Shown: positions 10,301 to 22,114 of the stretch, piece by piece
Layout: each line of letters begins with the position of its first letter
Numbering within the stretch: the stretch's first letter is position 1
From: Marvania coccoides
Lineage: Eukaryota > Chlorophyta > Trebouxiophyceae > Chlorellales > Chlorellaceae
Assembly (NCBI GenBank): GCA_963854735.1
Contig: OY978097.1
Coordinates: 682,001 to 746,000 of the forward strand
Length of the DNA stretch: 64,000 nt
Reading direction: 5' to 3'
Made by a program: the position numbers and the translations under genes
Notes under the pieces: model-generated
Database searches by the model: none
What the model was told of the DNA's origin: nothing
What the model saw: only the letters and a program-made list of their open reading frames with translations

Positions 10301-13300
10301 AGGAGCTGCGCCACGCGGTGAGCGTCGGCCGCGGCAATCATCTGCTGCCCCTGATCCACCGCGAACGACTGCAAAGCTGCAATATCAGCGGCAGGCACTG
10401 GGTAAGCGCTGCTGCTACTAGTGGCTTCTTCATCTGCGACGTCGCTCTCAGCTCGGGTAAGGGACGGTGTTGTGCCAAGCTGCTGTGGCTCAGCGTGCAA
10501 AGCGGCAGAGAGAAGGTCTTTAGGAGGTTTGGCAAAGAGTGCCGCGCCTGGAGGGCTAGTGGTTGGAGCAGCCGCAGCCGTTAATATCTGCACATATGAA
10601 CAGCTCAGATAATTTTAATTGTAAAATTTAGATATTATTAAACGGAAATTTAAAGGAGAGATAATCGCTTGAAACTTTTTTATGCCAAATTCTCACCGTG
10701 ATGGCTGCAGCAGACATGCCAGCGATCTGCGCCTGCCTCAGAGGCTGCGCGCCGAGCGACGACTGCTGCTCCCGCAACGTATCTGCCCAGTGAAACTGTC
10801 CGTCGGCCCCCAGCGCCAGCAGGCAGCTCAACACCAGCAGCCTGTCGTCACCAGCAGGGATGTTTCCCTCAATTTTCCAGCGCTCTAAACACTCGTCAAG
10901 CGCGCGAACTAAGGGCCTGAGGTACCCGCTTTCCAGCTCTTCGCCTTCTGGGTCGGTCCACAGCTCGGGGTCGCCTGCTGCGCCTGCGTCAGATGCCTGC
11001 CAACCCAGCAGCTCGCCGACCAGCTCTTCTTTAGCAGCAAACCGCATGGCGTACTCAATCAAGGACCGACGCACGCCCTCGCTGCTGCAGGGCTCCTCCA
11101 GCGCAACCTGGGCTGCAATCTCCCACCCGTCACTGCAGGAAAAAAAACATAAATATTCAGCCAAACCTCGTTAAAAAACATTTTTCAGAGCGGGGCTTTA
11201 GCGCGAATTTCATCGGGAAAATTCTCAAAAATTCAAAAATTATAAACGAAAGCTTGCCTGACGCGTTCGATGGCCAACTGCAGGGCAACTCCTTCAGCCA
11301 CCTTGGGTTCTCCCTTTTCCAAAGCCGCTTCAGCCACCAGAGACAGCACCTGGCCTTTGCTCAACCCCGTTCTCAGCGCTTTCGATAGCTCCACCAGCGC
11401 ATCAACGTTGCGCAGCGCCTTGGGGGGCGCCTTGTGCACTGCCTGCCGCAGCAACGCCGCCTTGTCCGGCGCTTGCCGCAACTGCAAGGGCGGCATATCC
11501 ACGCCTAACGCTCTCAACCGCGCGGCCGCGTGAATGAAAGACGCCTCCTCCGCCGCTGCAGCGCTCTCCGGCAGCACAGCAAGGATGTCTTGTGCTCGTC
11601 TCACTGCTGCATCGTTTGAACTCCCTTCGGAGTAGAAGGCATCGCGAGCCGCGTCTAAAACCAGCTCCTCCGCTGCTTCTTTCGGCAGCGCAGCCAGGTG
11701 TTTTCTCGCCTGCCGCAGCTGCCCGCACCCCATCAAGGCTCGGCACACTTCTGCTTCCACTTCAGGCAGCGGCAAAACCTGCAGCCCAGCCGCTTGAGCC
11801 GCACGCAGATCGTCCCAGGCGTCAATCCAGCGCCGCTCTGATGTCCGCGCGCGCGCCATCCGCGCCAGGAGCGTGCGCACCATGGCAGCTGCGTCTTCTC
11901 TCGCAGCATCTCTCACTGCCGCTAATGAAGTAAACAGCCCGTGTTTCGTGAGCAGCCTGGCCGCGGTGAGGTGTCCCTGAGCCTGCGCCATCCGCTGCTT
12001 CAGCCTGCGCACCTCCTCAGGGTCGTCTCCCGCCGTTTTTGAGCTTTCTAGCGCTTTGCCCGCTGCGCTGAGCAGCGCCTCTTGCAGTGACCAGGCTTCC
12101 GCGGAGGGGCACGCGTAGGCGGCGGCGCACGCTGCGCGCGCCACGTCTGAAGCCGTTTCAAAGGCTGCAGGGTGCTGCGCCTCTGCCTGTATGAACCTAA
12201 CCACCCATGAAAGCCGAGAAGCTGCCTCCCGCTCCAAAGCCTGCATTAAAGCTGCTGCACCGCTGGATCTGCCGTCCCCCAGCTGGTTCATGAAGGGGAT
12301 GATGAACATGCGGATGTCTTGCCCCAGCTCGTCGCTTCCCAGCAGCTCCAACAGCGCCTGCAGGCGGCCAACGTCGTCCAGCGACAAAAACGTCCCTAGG
12401 TCCATCCTCCAGGCGGGTTCGCCCCTCGAAGCCGCCATTTTCACGATCATCATGAGCTGCTGCGCCGCGCGGTGGGCTTCCGCCGCAGGCCTGCTGTCTG
12501 GGCCATAGTGAAGAGCTGCTCGGGATATCTCCAGCAGCTCCATCGCCGTCTGCAGCTGCCCTGTCACCCGGTCCACCGCAGCCGCTCGTCGGCGCGCCCA
12601 TGCGCCCACCTGCTGCGCCGTCGGCGGCGCCCATGCTGCGCCTGCTTTGACCAAATGCTCCGTAGCACACGCAGCAGCTTTTTCGCCACGAGATTCCAGG
12701 GCTGCCCGCATTGCGCCGGACTCCGCCCAGCCGGGGGGGCGGGGAAGGGCCGGGGGTTCCCGCAGCGCGACGATCTGGCGAAGCAACGGCTCCAGCTGGC
12801 GAGGGGGCAGCGTCTCCGGAGCGGCACCTGCCAGGCCCAGAATGTGGGGGCACAGGCTATAGGGGTGGCGTTGCAGCAGCAGTCCTAGCGCTGTAAGGTT
12901 CCCAGCGTGCGCGAAGCCCTCGGCGAGGGTCAGAATGTCGGCGGAGCACAGTGCAGAGTAGGCTCCGGCGGAAAACTCCCTACGCACACAAAAAAGGTTT
13001 TGATAAGGAACTCTTGTGAATTTGAAATAAGAAGGTGTAAAAGGTGGTTACTCCGTACCCCTGGCAGAGAGCCAGCGCGGTGGCCACCCTGTCGTGGCGC
13101 TGCAGCGCGTCCAGGCGTCGGAGAGTCCACCGCCACTCTTCATCGCTGCTGGGCGTCCATTCGGGGGCTTGGGGGTGGAGATGCGAGTCGATGGCCGCCA
13201 AACAAGCCTCCACCGACTTCAGTTGCGCCTCTGCAGACTCAGCGACGCGGTCCAGGCCAGCTTTTTGCTCAAAGCTTGATCTGATGGAATTATTTTGCTC

Positions 13301-13312
13301 ATTCGCCGCCAT
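7378..13312 (-). CDS. NBAS: NBAS/MIP2-like Sec39-domain vesicle tethering protein
   Basis: Exons 13312-13059, 12979-11258, 11132-10697 and 10587-7378 (minus strand) give 1873 residues. NBAS (plant MIP2, yeast Sec39/Dsl3) is a subunit of the ER tethering complex (NRZ/Dsl1) that captures Golgi-derived COPI vesicles. The Sec39 domain is recognised in exon 2: AMVRTLLARMARARTSERRW, then WDDLRAAQAAGLQVLPLPEV, CRALMGCGQLRQARKHLAAL and VDMPPLQLRQAPDKAALLRQ. The protein is helical and very Ala/Leu-rich, and the 1070-residue last exon has little recognisable sequence. It is shorter than animal and plant NBAS (about 2400) because the N-terminal WD40/beta-propeller half is absent: the ATG at 13312 lies just inside the shared promoter with MCM5. 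Intron 2 has a GC donor (CAG|GCAAGC), required by phase. Confidence 0.82.
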
Positions 13313-13572
13313 CGCCGGTGCGCGCTCGTTTAGCCGATGGTGTTCATTTCGCAACCATTTATAGTGAAATAGCAAGCTATTTTTTTTTTACTTGTTCCTT
13401 TGCCTTCAAAAGGAAAAATTCGAAATTTTTATTTTGAATTTTTTTTCGGAGTGATTTCCGTTTTGAAGCAAAATTAAATAAAGCCCAAGTTGTTGTGGGC
13501 ATCTATATATTATACACGTTCGAAGTGGCGCCCGCTTGGCCTGAAACGGCGTGTCTATTTTGAATTAGCACC

Positions 13573-16057
13573 ATGAGCGGCTTCGATGGTGAGTGGGCAA
13601 GGCCTCTCGTGGAGCAACGTGGCTGGGGAAACATGATTGTGAAAGCGCGGGGCTGTGCAGACGAATTTGCTGCTGCTGCTGACCGTTCGCCCCTCATCTC
13701 TTCAATTCCTTTCTGCAGAGGGCCAAGTGTTCTACAGCGAGCAGCAGTTTGTGAACGCGGGCGTCGAGGGCGATGATATCGGCGCGGCGCTGTCCGGCCA
13801 GCAGGCGGTCGCTAAGTTTGGCGAGTTCATCCGCAACTTTCAGGAGGATCGCACCACAAATGTGTTCCCTTATGCGTAAGTTCCCCCCCATTCCTCTCTC
13901 CACCCACCCTCACCACTCGCAAAAACACAAATACCCATCTCCTCCCTCTCTTTGCTCGCACCCTGCCCCTGCAGCGATCAGCTGGCCCGCACTAAGGACC
14001 GCCTGCGTGTGGACCTCTCCCACCTGCTGCACCAGCAATACGGCGTGCCCGAGCTGGCGCACGCCCTGATCGACAACCCCGCCGAGTTCCTCCCCGCCTT
14101 CGAACAAGCCGCCAAGATCGAGTCCCAGCGCGTGCACTCCCGCCGCGAAGACGGCTCTGAAACTGAGGTCTCCGACGTTCAGGTGATGCTGTTCAAGGAC
14201 GGCCAAGCTGGGGAGCTCGCGGACTCTCTCTCCATGCGCGACATTAAGCCCCAGGAGTACGTTTCTCGTCTCGTGATCGTCCCCGGCATCGTCACCGCAG
14301 CGTCCCGCCCCAAGCACAAGGCCATGAAGGTCACGCTGCAGTGCCGCACCTGCAAGGCCACCAAGGCGCTCATGTGCCGCCCCGGCATGGGCGGCACCAT
14401 GATTCCCCGCAAGTGCGAGTCCACTGGCGGCCCCGGCGGCGGCGGCGCCAACCCCTGCGGCCTGGACCCCTTCGAGGTCATCGCCGACCGCACCTCCTGC
14501 CTGGACCAGCAGACCCTCAAGCTGCAGGAGCGCCCTGAAGACGTGCCCACCGGCGACCTCCCCCGCTCCATGCTGTGCCTGGTGGACCGCAAACTGTGTG
14601 GAGCCGTGTCCCCGGGTACCAGGGTCACTGCCGTGGGCATTCTGTCGGTGTTTCAGAACAAAGAAGCGAGCCGCCGCGCGGACAACGCCAAGACAGTGGC
14701 CGTGCGCCAGCCCTACCTCCGCATCGTGGGCTTCCAGGAGGACGTGTTGAACGGCGACACCGCCCGTCGCCCCACCTTCAGCGTGGACGAGGAGGCCGCG
14801 TTCCGGGAGTTTGCGGGCTCCGCAGGCGCCTCCGAGGAGATCTTTTCCCGCATCGCGCCCCAGATCTTCGGCCACGATGACATCAAGAAGGCCATCGCCT
14901 GTCTGCTGTTTGGCGGCGCCCGTAAGCGCCTCCCCGACGGCACCTACCGCCGCGGCGACATCAACGTGCTGCTGCTGGGAGACCCCTCCACCGCCAAGTC
15001 GCAGTTCCTGAAGTTCACCTCCAAAACTGCTCCCATTGCGGTCTACACCTCCGGCAAGGGGTCCTCCGCTGCCGGTCTCACAGCGTCGGTGATCCGCGAC
15101 CCCTCTTCGCGGGAGTTCTTCCTGGAGGGCGGCGCAATGGTGTTGGCAGACGGCGGCGTGGTGTGCATCGACGAGTTCGACAAAATGAGGCCTGAGGATC
15201 GGGTGGCAATTCACGAGGCGATGGAGCAGCAGACCATCTCCATCGCGAAGGCAGGCATCACCACGATGCTGCGGTCGCGCACTTCCGTGCTGGCGGCCGC
15301 CAACCCGCCGTCTGGGCGGTACGACGACCTGAAGTCGGCGCAAGAGAACATCGACCTGCAGAGCACGATTCTGTCGCGGTTCGACCTCATTTTCATTGTG
15401 CGCGACGAGCGCAACATGGAGAAGGACCTGCGCATCGCGCGGCACGTGCTGGAGGTGCACAGAGCCGCGGGAGCTGGCGGCGACGCCGACGAGGCGGACG
15501 AGCGCCGCGAGGAGGAGTTCCTCAAGCGCTACGTGGAGTTCTGCCGCACCCACTGCTTCCCCCGCCTCACTGAAGGCGCCTGCAGGCTGCTGTCTAACGA
15601 GTATGTGGAGCTGCGTACGGAGGCCAAGCGGGCGGCTGCTGCCACCTCCAGCGACGGCTCGGACATCCCGGCAGTCCCTGTCACCGTGCGGCAGCTGGAG
15701 GCCATGGTGCGGCTGTCGGAGAGCCTGGCGAAAATGACGCTGCAGGAGGCGGCCACCGAGTCGCACGTGCGGCAGGCGCTGGAGCTGTTCCGGACCTCCA
15801 CTATGGACGCAGTGAAGTCTGGGCTGATGGACGTGGCGGTGTTCACCGAGGAGCAGCGCACGGAGGTGCGGCGGGTGGAGGAGCAGGTTCGGCGGCGCGT
15901 GGCCATCGGCGCGTTCGTTGCCGAGCGCAAGCTGGTGGACGAGCTTGTGCGCGTGGGCTTTGCGGAGAGCATGGTGCGCAAGGCGCTGCTGTTCCTGCAG
16001 GCCAACGGTGACTTTGAGTACCGCAGGGAGAGGAGGTTGGTGCACCGCAAAAAGTAG
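13573..16057 (+). CDS. MCM5: MCM5, replicative helicase subunit
   Basis: Exons 13573-13588 (only 16 nt), 13719-13875 and 13975-16057 give 751 residues, typical for MCM5. It is one of six AAA+ subunits of the CMG helicase that unwinds DNA at replication forks. The start MSGFDEGQVFYSE matches the family. A Cys4 zinc motif begins CRTCKATKALMC and ends RKCE...NPCG. Walker A is GDPSTAKSQFL (about residue 393), Walker B is VVCIDEFDKM (about 455), and the arginine finger is SRFDLIF (about 525). The C-terminal winged-helix region ends GDFEYRRERRLVHRKK. It is divergent from NBAS, with 260 bases between the starts. All splice joins are in frame. Confidence 0.97.
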
Positions 16058-16513
16058 ACTATTTATATAGTTACTGGTAGGAGCAGCGCTAGCTAGGTGG
16101 CGGCGCTCTCGTAATGCCCCCATTATGTGGTGGTGATTTAGACAGCGCTTTCTCTTTGAGGTTTCTTCTGTCCTTCTTCTATGTTTCTTCCTAAACTTTT
16201 GACTTGTATTTACATTAACACACGGACACAAACACCTTGACTTCTTGATTCCTTTGCTTCCAAAAAAAGTGCGGCGTACCGATGTAACCTGAAAAAATGG
16301 TGCTAGTGCTGAATGTTTTTTTCCGCCTCCCAACAACAGTAACAAACGCTAAAACGACAAGCTGAGATTAGGGGGGGTCAGTAATTAAAAAATAAACAGG
16401 TCTACAAATTCGTCACAAGTCTCACAAATAGATTCAATGCCACTTCACCACCGTCACTTTCTTCATTCTACTCCACGTGTCATTCCCCAAACACCCACCA
16501 GTACTCGAATTAA
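16058..16513. other. Convergent intergenic MCM5 / PrxQ
   Basis: AT-rich 3' flank of two convergent genes. It should contain both polyadenylation sites. I see no gene, RNA or repeat here. Confidence 0.5.
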
Positions 16514-17571
16514 TTACTTCTTGTAGCTCTTCACGAACTCGGTGGCCTGGGAAAAGGAATCCCCGGGGCTGATCTGGTTCTGCACGTCCAGCAGCTCCCC
16601 TCCCTGGGCGATGACGACGTGGCTGCGAATGACGTTCTTTGGCAGCTTAAAGGCGCCAAAGGCTTTGAGAGCCACGCCCTCAGCGTCGGTCAGCAGAGAG
16701 TAGGGCAACTCAAACTTGGTCTGCCAGTTCTTCTGGCTCTTGGGCTTGTCAAATGACATGCCGAAGACCTGGAAGACAGGAAAATAAGTTTAATTTTGTG
16801 AGAAGTGAGAATCGTCTGTTTAGGGGTGGGACGGTGGTTAAAGGCGAAAAGCTGCTATACGATGCTAACCATGATTTCTTACCTGGAATCCGGCCTTGGT
16901 GATCACTTCGTGGTTGTCCTTGAAGCCACAGGCCTGCTTGGTGCACCTGCAGTTAAAAAGAAAGGAAAAGGGCAAGGAACGGTTGGCTGTAGCGGGTGTC
17001 GAATTAGTACAAAAGTACAATTTAGCAATGCATCCAAAAACGTACCCAGGGGTATTTGCGCGGGGGTACATGAAGATGACGATGCCGGTGTCCTTGGTCA
17101 GCTCGTTCAGCGTCGTCTCCTTGTCATCCTACAATTAAGTGGGATAAATCGTCGGTTTTTTTACGTGTGTGGGTGCTGCTGGCCACCAAAATTATGTTTC
17201 ACATCATTTTGCCCCCTTAGTCTATCCTGCCTCACCTCGGTCAGCAGGGTGACCTCAACGGTGGCCACATTCTCCCCCACAGCCAGCTTTTTGGAGGCAG
17301 CGCCCTTGGCCTTCTTGGAGGGCTCCTCCTCCTCCTCCTCCTCCTCCTCCTCCTCGCCCTCGGATTCGGCCGCAGCCTTGGCAGCTTTACGCTTGGGGGC
17401 GGCCTTCTTGGGCTGCACCTCGGCGTCGCTGTCGTCGCCGCTGGCCTCCTCCGACTCAGAGGCCTCCTCTGCGTCGAACGACTCGTCGAGCTCCTCCTCC
17501 TCGCTTAGGGAGATCTCCTCGGCCTCAGCGGCCTTGGCGGTCTTCTTGGGGGTGCGCTGCGGCCGGCCCAT
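16514..17571 (-). CDS. Nuclear-type peroxiredoxin Q (Dot5/BCP-like)
   Basis: Exons 17571-17236, 17128-17046, 16946-16883 and 16768-16514 (minus strand) give 245 residues. It is a thiol peroxidase that reduces hydroperoxides. The atypical 2-Cys PrxQ motif is intact: TPGCTKQACGF with peroxidatic Cys141 and resolving Cys146. It is followed by VFGMSFDKPKSQKNWQTKF, LPYSLLTD and IRSHVVI. The first 95 or so residues are not plastid-like. They are acidic (a run of about a dozen Glu) with basic KKAAPKRKAAK patches, as in the nuclear yeast homologue Dot5, so I infer nuclear location. The poly-Glu run comes from a CTC trinucleotide repeat at about 17322-17354 that could vary in length. Confidence 0.9.
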
Positions 17572-17825
17572 GGTGCTTGGAAGAGCGCGGGGGGTTAATT
17601 TATGTAAATTAGATTTGAGATGAAACTGGTGAGAAACACCAATTGAAGCCCTGGGTGATGCAAAAAATTGCCTGATCACACAAAATATCAGCATAAATAA
17701 ATTTAATTAACGGTCGTGGAAATGCGAGCGAGAAAAACGAAACCACCACAAAAGAAGCCCCCCGTTGGCTCCGATCGCCACCAATTCAGCTGCATCCGTA
17801 CTAAAAAATTAATTAAAATTCAAGC

Positions 17826-19519
17826 ATGAAATCAGCATCCTGCGGGAAGCCTGGGGTGCAGCCTGGGTTGTCGAGATGGCCATGCCACATCTCTGCTCGC
17901 AGACCCATATCCGTTCTAGCAGCCGCACAACCCCCCCCAAATGGCGCTGATGGCGGCGCAGAAGCATCAGGCTGCGTCGTAGGCATCGACTTGGGCACGA
18001 CAAACTCAGCAGTGGCGGTGAGAGGAGCTGTAGCAGCCGCCTCCCTTTTTTCTCTCTTTTCTCACCATCTTTTGCCCCTGAATCCCAGGTCATGGACTAT
18101 GGGGGAGACCCCATGATCATCCCCAACCAAGAGGGCAAGCCTACCACCCCCTCAGTCGTTGCTTTTCGCTCCGACGGCAGCGTGCTAGTCGGGGAGCTAG
18201 CGCAGCGCCAAGCCGCCCTCAACCCCTCCAACACCTTCTATTCCGTGAAGCGCTTCATCGGGCGCGACTTCGAGGACTGCGCGGAAGACGTGGCACGCGT
18301 GGCGTACAGCGTATCGCCTGACGCTGATGGATCTGGATTGGCGGTACTGCCTTGTACCAGCGCAGATGACGGCACTTTCTACCCGGAAGAGATCTCCGCG
18401 TACGTAATCGCCAAGCTGGTGGCGGCGGCCGAAGACTACGAGGGCAAGCCCGTGAGCAAAGCTGTCATTTCTGTGCCAGCGTATTTCAACGATGAGCAGC
18501 GCGAAGCCACGGCCACCGCGGGGCGCATTGCGGGGCTGGAGGCGGTGCGAATAATGCGGGAGCCCATTGCGGCGGCGCTGGCCTACGGACTCAGCGTGGA
18601 GCAGGACCAAACGGTGTTAGTTTTCGATTTGGGCGGTGGAACCTACGATGTTAGTTTATTGGAGGTTGGGGGCGGTGTGATTGAAGTTCTTTCCACTGGG
18701 GGCGACCCCCACCTGGGTGGCGACGACTGGGACGCGGCCATCGTTTCCTGGCTCGTTTCCGACCACCTAAAGCCTGCCAGGGTGGACTGCGAAAATCCCA
18801 AAATTCTGGCAAATTTAAAGGGGGTTGCGGAGGCGGCGAAGATCCGGCTGTCGACGGAGGAGAAAGTGGTGATTCGCATGCCTGTGGGGGGCGGCATTGA
18901 GGCTGTGCTCACGCGGCAAATGTTTGAAGGCATGACGGCAGATTTATTCAGAAGGGCAAGGCTGCCCCTGGACCAGGCGTGCTGGCAGGCAGGGGTGGAC
19001 CTCGGCACCGCGGTGCGTGAGTACGAGGACGCGGTGCGCAGCTCCAAGAAGCGCGGCCGCGGGGGCAGCGGCGGCAAGGAGGGCGCGTCGGCGGCGGCGG
19101 AGCTGGCAGCCTCAGGCGGCCCTCGCATTGTGCCCAAGCGGCGGATGCCGGTGAGCGAGGTGCTTCTGGTGGGGGGAGCCACCCGGATGCCTGCTGTGCG
19201 GCGGTTCGTTCGCAACATGACGGGCATTGACGCTCGCGAAGCAGCGGTTGACCCCGATTTGGCTGTCGCCCTGGGCGCGGCCGTGCAGGCCGGAATCTAT
19301 GAGGGCCAGGTGTCGGATTTGATGGTGATGGACGTGTGGCAGGCGTCGTTGATGCGGGCGTACGCGCAGCAACTGGAGAAGGAGAAGCAGGTGGCAGCTG
19401 GCGGTGGAGCAAAAAGTGTGGGAGAAGAAGTAGAGAGGGGGAGAGATATAGCGGGGGAGTGGGATGATGAGGAGCTGGGAGAGGCGGAAGAGGAAGCTGG
19501 CACAAAGAGGTTAATATGA
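17826..19519 (+). CDS. Hsp70/DnaK-like protein lacking the substrate-binding domain, probably plastid
   Basis: Exons 17826-18017 and 18089-19519 give 540 residues. A 48-residue Ser/Arg-rich leader suggests plastid import. The nucleotide-binding domain is complete: VVGIDLGTTNSAVAV (phosphate 1), KPTTPSVVAF, VPAYFNDEQREATATAGRIA, VFDLGGGTYDVSLLEV (phosphate 2) and VLLVGGATRMPAVRRFV (adenosine). The protein ends about 55 residues after the last NBD helix in an acidic tail (DDEELGEAEEEAG). The beta-sandwich and lid of true Hsp70 chaperones are missing. A Gly/Ser/Lys-rich insertion (KKRGRGGSGGKEG) interrupts subdomain IIB. It may act as a regulator or co-chaperone rather than as a foldase. It is divergent from the PrxQ gene. 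Confidence 0.88.
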
Positions 19520-19665
19520 TGCATTTTTTTATTTTTGAAACTGGCAAAGGAAGAAAATTTAAAATTCATTTGAGAGCTCAGCCACAGACGCATTGCCTAT
19601 CGAGTAAAATGGAAACGCGAAATTAGGGGGTATGTGTCATTATGAAGAAAGAATCACATCGCGCT

Positions 19666-20265
19666 TCATTGCCTGCCTTGCGCCGCCTCCTGCTTGGTTA
19701 TAATTCTTCCTATTAAATCCTCCTTTTTGCCGCTCACAGCCAGTCCCCACTCCTTTAGGATCGCCTGCAGGTCCTTCACGGTCTTGTGCTGCAGCCCTCC
19801 CCGCGTGAACTCGGCTTGGGCAGGGGGAGGAACGCTCAGACTGCCGCCCGCTCCGCCTGCTGCAGAGGAGGGCCCAGCACCATCCGACCCCCCCACTCGC
19901 CGCTTTGCCGCCTTCTGGCCCTCCGCACCATCCACGGGCGCTGGTCTCTTGCCCTTGTCCGCTGCTGCCTTGGCCTGCTTCTTGGCCATGTCCTCGCGCG
20001 CCTTTTTGCTCTGCAGCGAGCGGATGAGGAGGCCGCTGGGGTCTGTCTTCACCACCTGGTCCTCGGGGGGCGCGGTGTCGTGGTCGGCGATGTAAGGGAC
20101 GGGCGCAGAGACGAAGGCTGAGCCTGGCTGAACAGACGTCAGCAGGCCCCTGCAAGGAAACAAGGCCGATGGGGAGCAGGGTGAGTGTTGGGTGCATGGT
20201 ATGGTTTTGGAGAATTAAAATGCGCACCGTGAAGGCAGATTGCCCAGCAGAGAAGCGAGAGCCAT
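19666..20265 (-). CDS. DDA1-like protein with C-terminal SAP domain
   Basis: Exons 20265-20228 and 20149-19666 (minus strand) give 173 residues. The N-terminus (MALASLLGNLPSRG... then PPEDQVVKTDPSGLLIRSL) follows the layout of DDA1, a small subunit of DDB1-CUL4 ubiquitin ligases: a short LGxLPS start, then a proline-rich turn, then PPPDQVIxTExxxILIR. A Lys/Ala-rich linker (AREDMAKKQAKAAADKGKR) leads to a C-terminal SAP domain of about 38 residues (LQHKTVKDLQAILKEWGLAV, then SGKKEDLIGRI). SAP domains bind DNA or RNA. I know DDA1 as a single-domain protein, so this is a possible fusion. The SAP call is strong; the DDA1 call is by eye over about 50 residues. Confidence 0.65.
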
Positions 20266-20477
20266 GTGCTTTAATTTCAAATCAAAATACGTTTATTTTG
20301 AAAGGGCAAGCGTGCCGTTCGCAAATTTAACACTTTGTATTTTTCTTGAAATTTATCAATAAAAAGTTTAGTGAAAAACAGCTCATATGGCGAGTATTTT
20401 CATTTTTTTGTTGCTCGAATGGATTATTTTTAAACGAGTGCTGGCAACGAATTCGCTGCATTTTAAAAATAAATTTA

Positions 20478-22114
20478 ATGTCAAATGAATCCAAGCCCCT
20501 AAAGGTGGCCTTTTGCCACCCTGACCTGGGGTTAGGAGGTGAGTTATATCGACTGATCAATCGCACAAGTCTTGCACCCTGATGCGCTCAACGCAACGAA
20601 TCTTCACTCTTTTCAGGCGCCGAAAGGCTAGTTGTGGATGCAGCCACCGAGCTTGCGCAACGGGGCCACAAGGTGCTTCCTTTTTATGTTTCTTCACTTC
20701 CTGCCGCTACCACCACCTCTTTAACATTCCACGCTCTCTATAATTCAAATTTTACCTTGTGGTGCAGGTGGACATTTACACCGCATATTACGACCCCAAT
20801 CGCTGCTTTGAGGAGACCTGCAGCGGCGATTTTGCCGTCCGCACCGCTGGTTCTTGGTTCCCTCGCAGCATCTTCGGCAGGGCCATGGCGCTGTGCGCCT
20901 ACATCCGCTGCATCCTGGTGGCCATCAGGATGGCCTGGGACTCTCGGCGCGCAGGCCAGGGCTACGATGTCATTTTTGTAGACCAGGTATTCCAATTTTT
21001 TTTCTTCCTTATTATACACCATTCTTACCGAATCCCAATAACAGTTCCCTTCATTTCGGGTTGTATTTACGTCACAATCCCTCTACATCACTTATCAATA
21101 CTTCAACTAAAACTCAACTGACCATCATTTTTCTTTTTGCCCTCCGCTCTCAAGGTGTCTGCCGTGGTCCCGGTGCTGCACCTGCTCACCTCCGCGCGCG
21201 TGCTCTTCTACTGCCACTTCCCCGACCTGTTGCTGGCCGCCAGGCGCTCCCCTCTGCACTCCCTGTACCGCCTCCCCCTCGATTGGATTGAACAAACCAC
21301 CACAGGTCAGGCAGACGCCATTCTGGTCAACTCGCAGTTCACGCAGCGCATATTTGAGGAGACCTTTGCGCGGCTGCACCGCAGGGGCATCGTGCCTCGC
21401 GTCCTCTACCCGGCTGTGCAGCCTCCGAGCGACGCTGCATTGAAAATCGCAAGAGAAGGGTGGGAGTCGGAGCTGTCGGAAGCTGCGGTGGCCATGGTGC
21501 GCGGTGGACCTACGTTTCTGTCCATCAACCGGTTTGAGCGGAAGAAAGGCATCGGGCTGGCAATTTCAGCCCTCTACCACCTCATTAAAAAGAGCGGCAG
21601 CGGCAGCGGCAGAATTATTTCAGGCGGCGGGCCTCGGTTGATAGTGGCGGGGGGGTACGATGCCAGGCTGCGGGAGAATGTGGAGCACCTGCGGGAGTTG
21701 GGGCAGCTGGCGGCAAAGTTGGGAGTGCGGGACCGAGTTCTTTTTATTCCTTCGTTTACCGACGCCCAACGCGCGGCGCTGCTGGCGTGCTGCGTGGGGG
21801 TGACGTACACCCCGCAGGGGGAGCACTTTGGCATCGTTCCCATCGAAGCCATGGCGGCAGGACGGCCTGTGATCGCCTGCAACAGCGGAGGCCCCAAGGA
21901 GAGCGTTGTTGATAAGCAGACGGGGTTTTTGTGCAAGCCTGTGCCGGAGGAGTTTGCGGCGGCGATGGGGGAGCTGCTGCGGGAGGGGGTGGCGGAGAAA
22001 ATGGGGCGGCATGCCAAGGCGCATGCGAGAGAATCTTTTTCCAGAGCGGCGTTTGGGGAGCGGCTGGACGAGGTGGTGGTGGGTCTAGCGGGGCAGAAAC
22101 CCAAATCAAGTTGA
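20478..22114 (+). CDS. ALG2: ALG2, alpha-1,3/1,6-mannosyltransferase
   Basis: Exons 20478-20538, 20617-20672, 20768-20986 and 21155-22114 give 431 residues. ALG2 adds the second and third mannoses to the dolichol-linked oligosaccharide on the cytosolic face of the ER, for protein N-glycosylation. Family blocks: VAFCHPDLGLGGAERLVVDA (across the first join), VDIYTAYYDPNRCFEET, VLFYCHFPDLLLA, FLSINRFERKKGIGLAISAL and the GT4 donor-site motif GEHFGIVPIEAMAAGRPVIA. Two hydrophobic segments bracket residue 100 (IFGRAMALCAYIRCILVAI and AVVPVLHLLTSARVLFYC), as in other ALG2 proteins. The last splice acceptor is AAG rather than CAG. It is divergent from the DDA1-SAP gene, with 212 bases between. Confidence 0.96.

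Noticed and set aside
13910..16345. An 811-codon open frame antisense to MCM5
   Set aside because: It is a GC-driven shadow of the MCM5 exon. The antisense product is rich in His/Arg/Gly/Leu without any family motif, and MCM5 is unambiguous.
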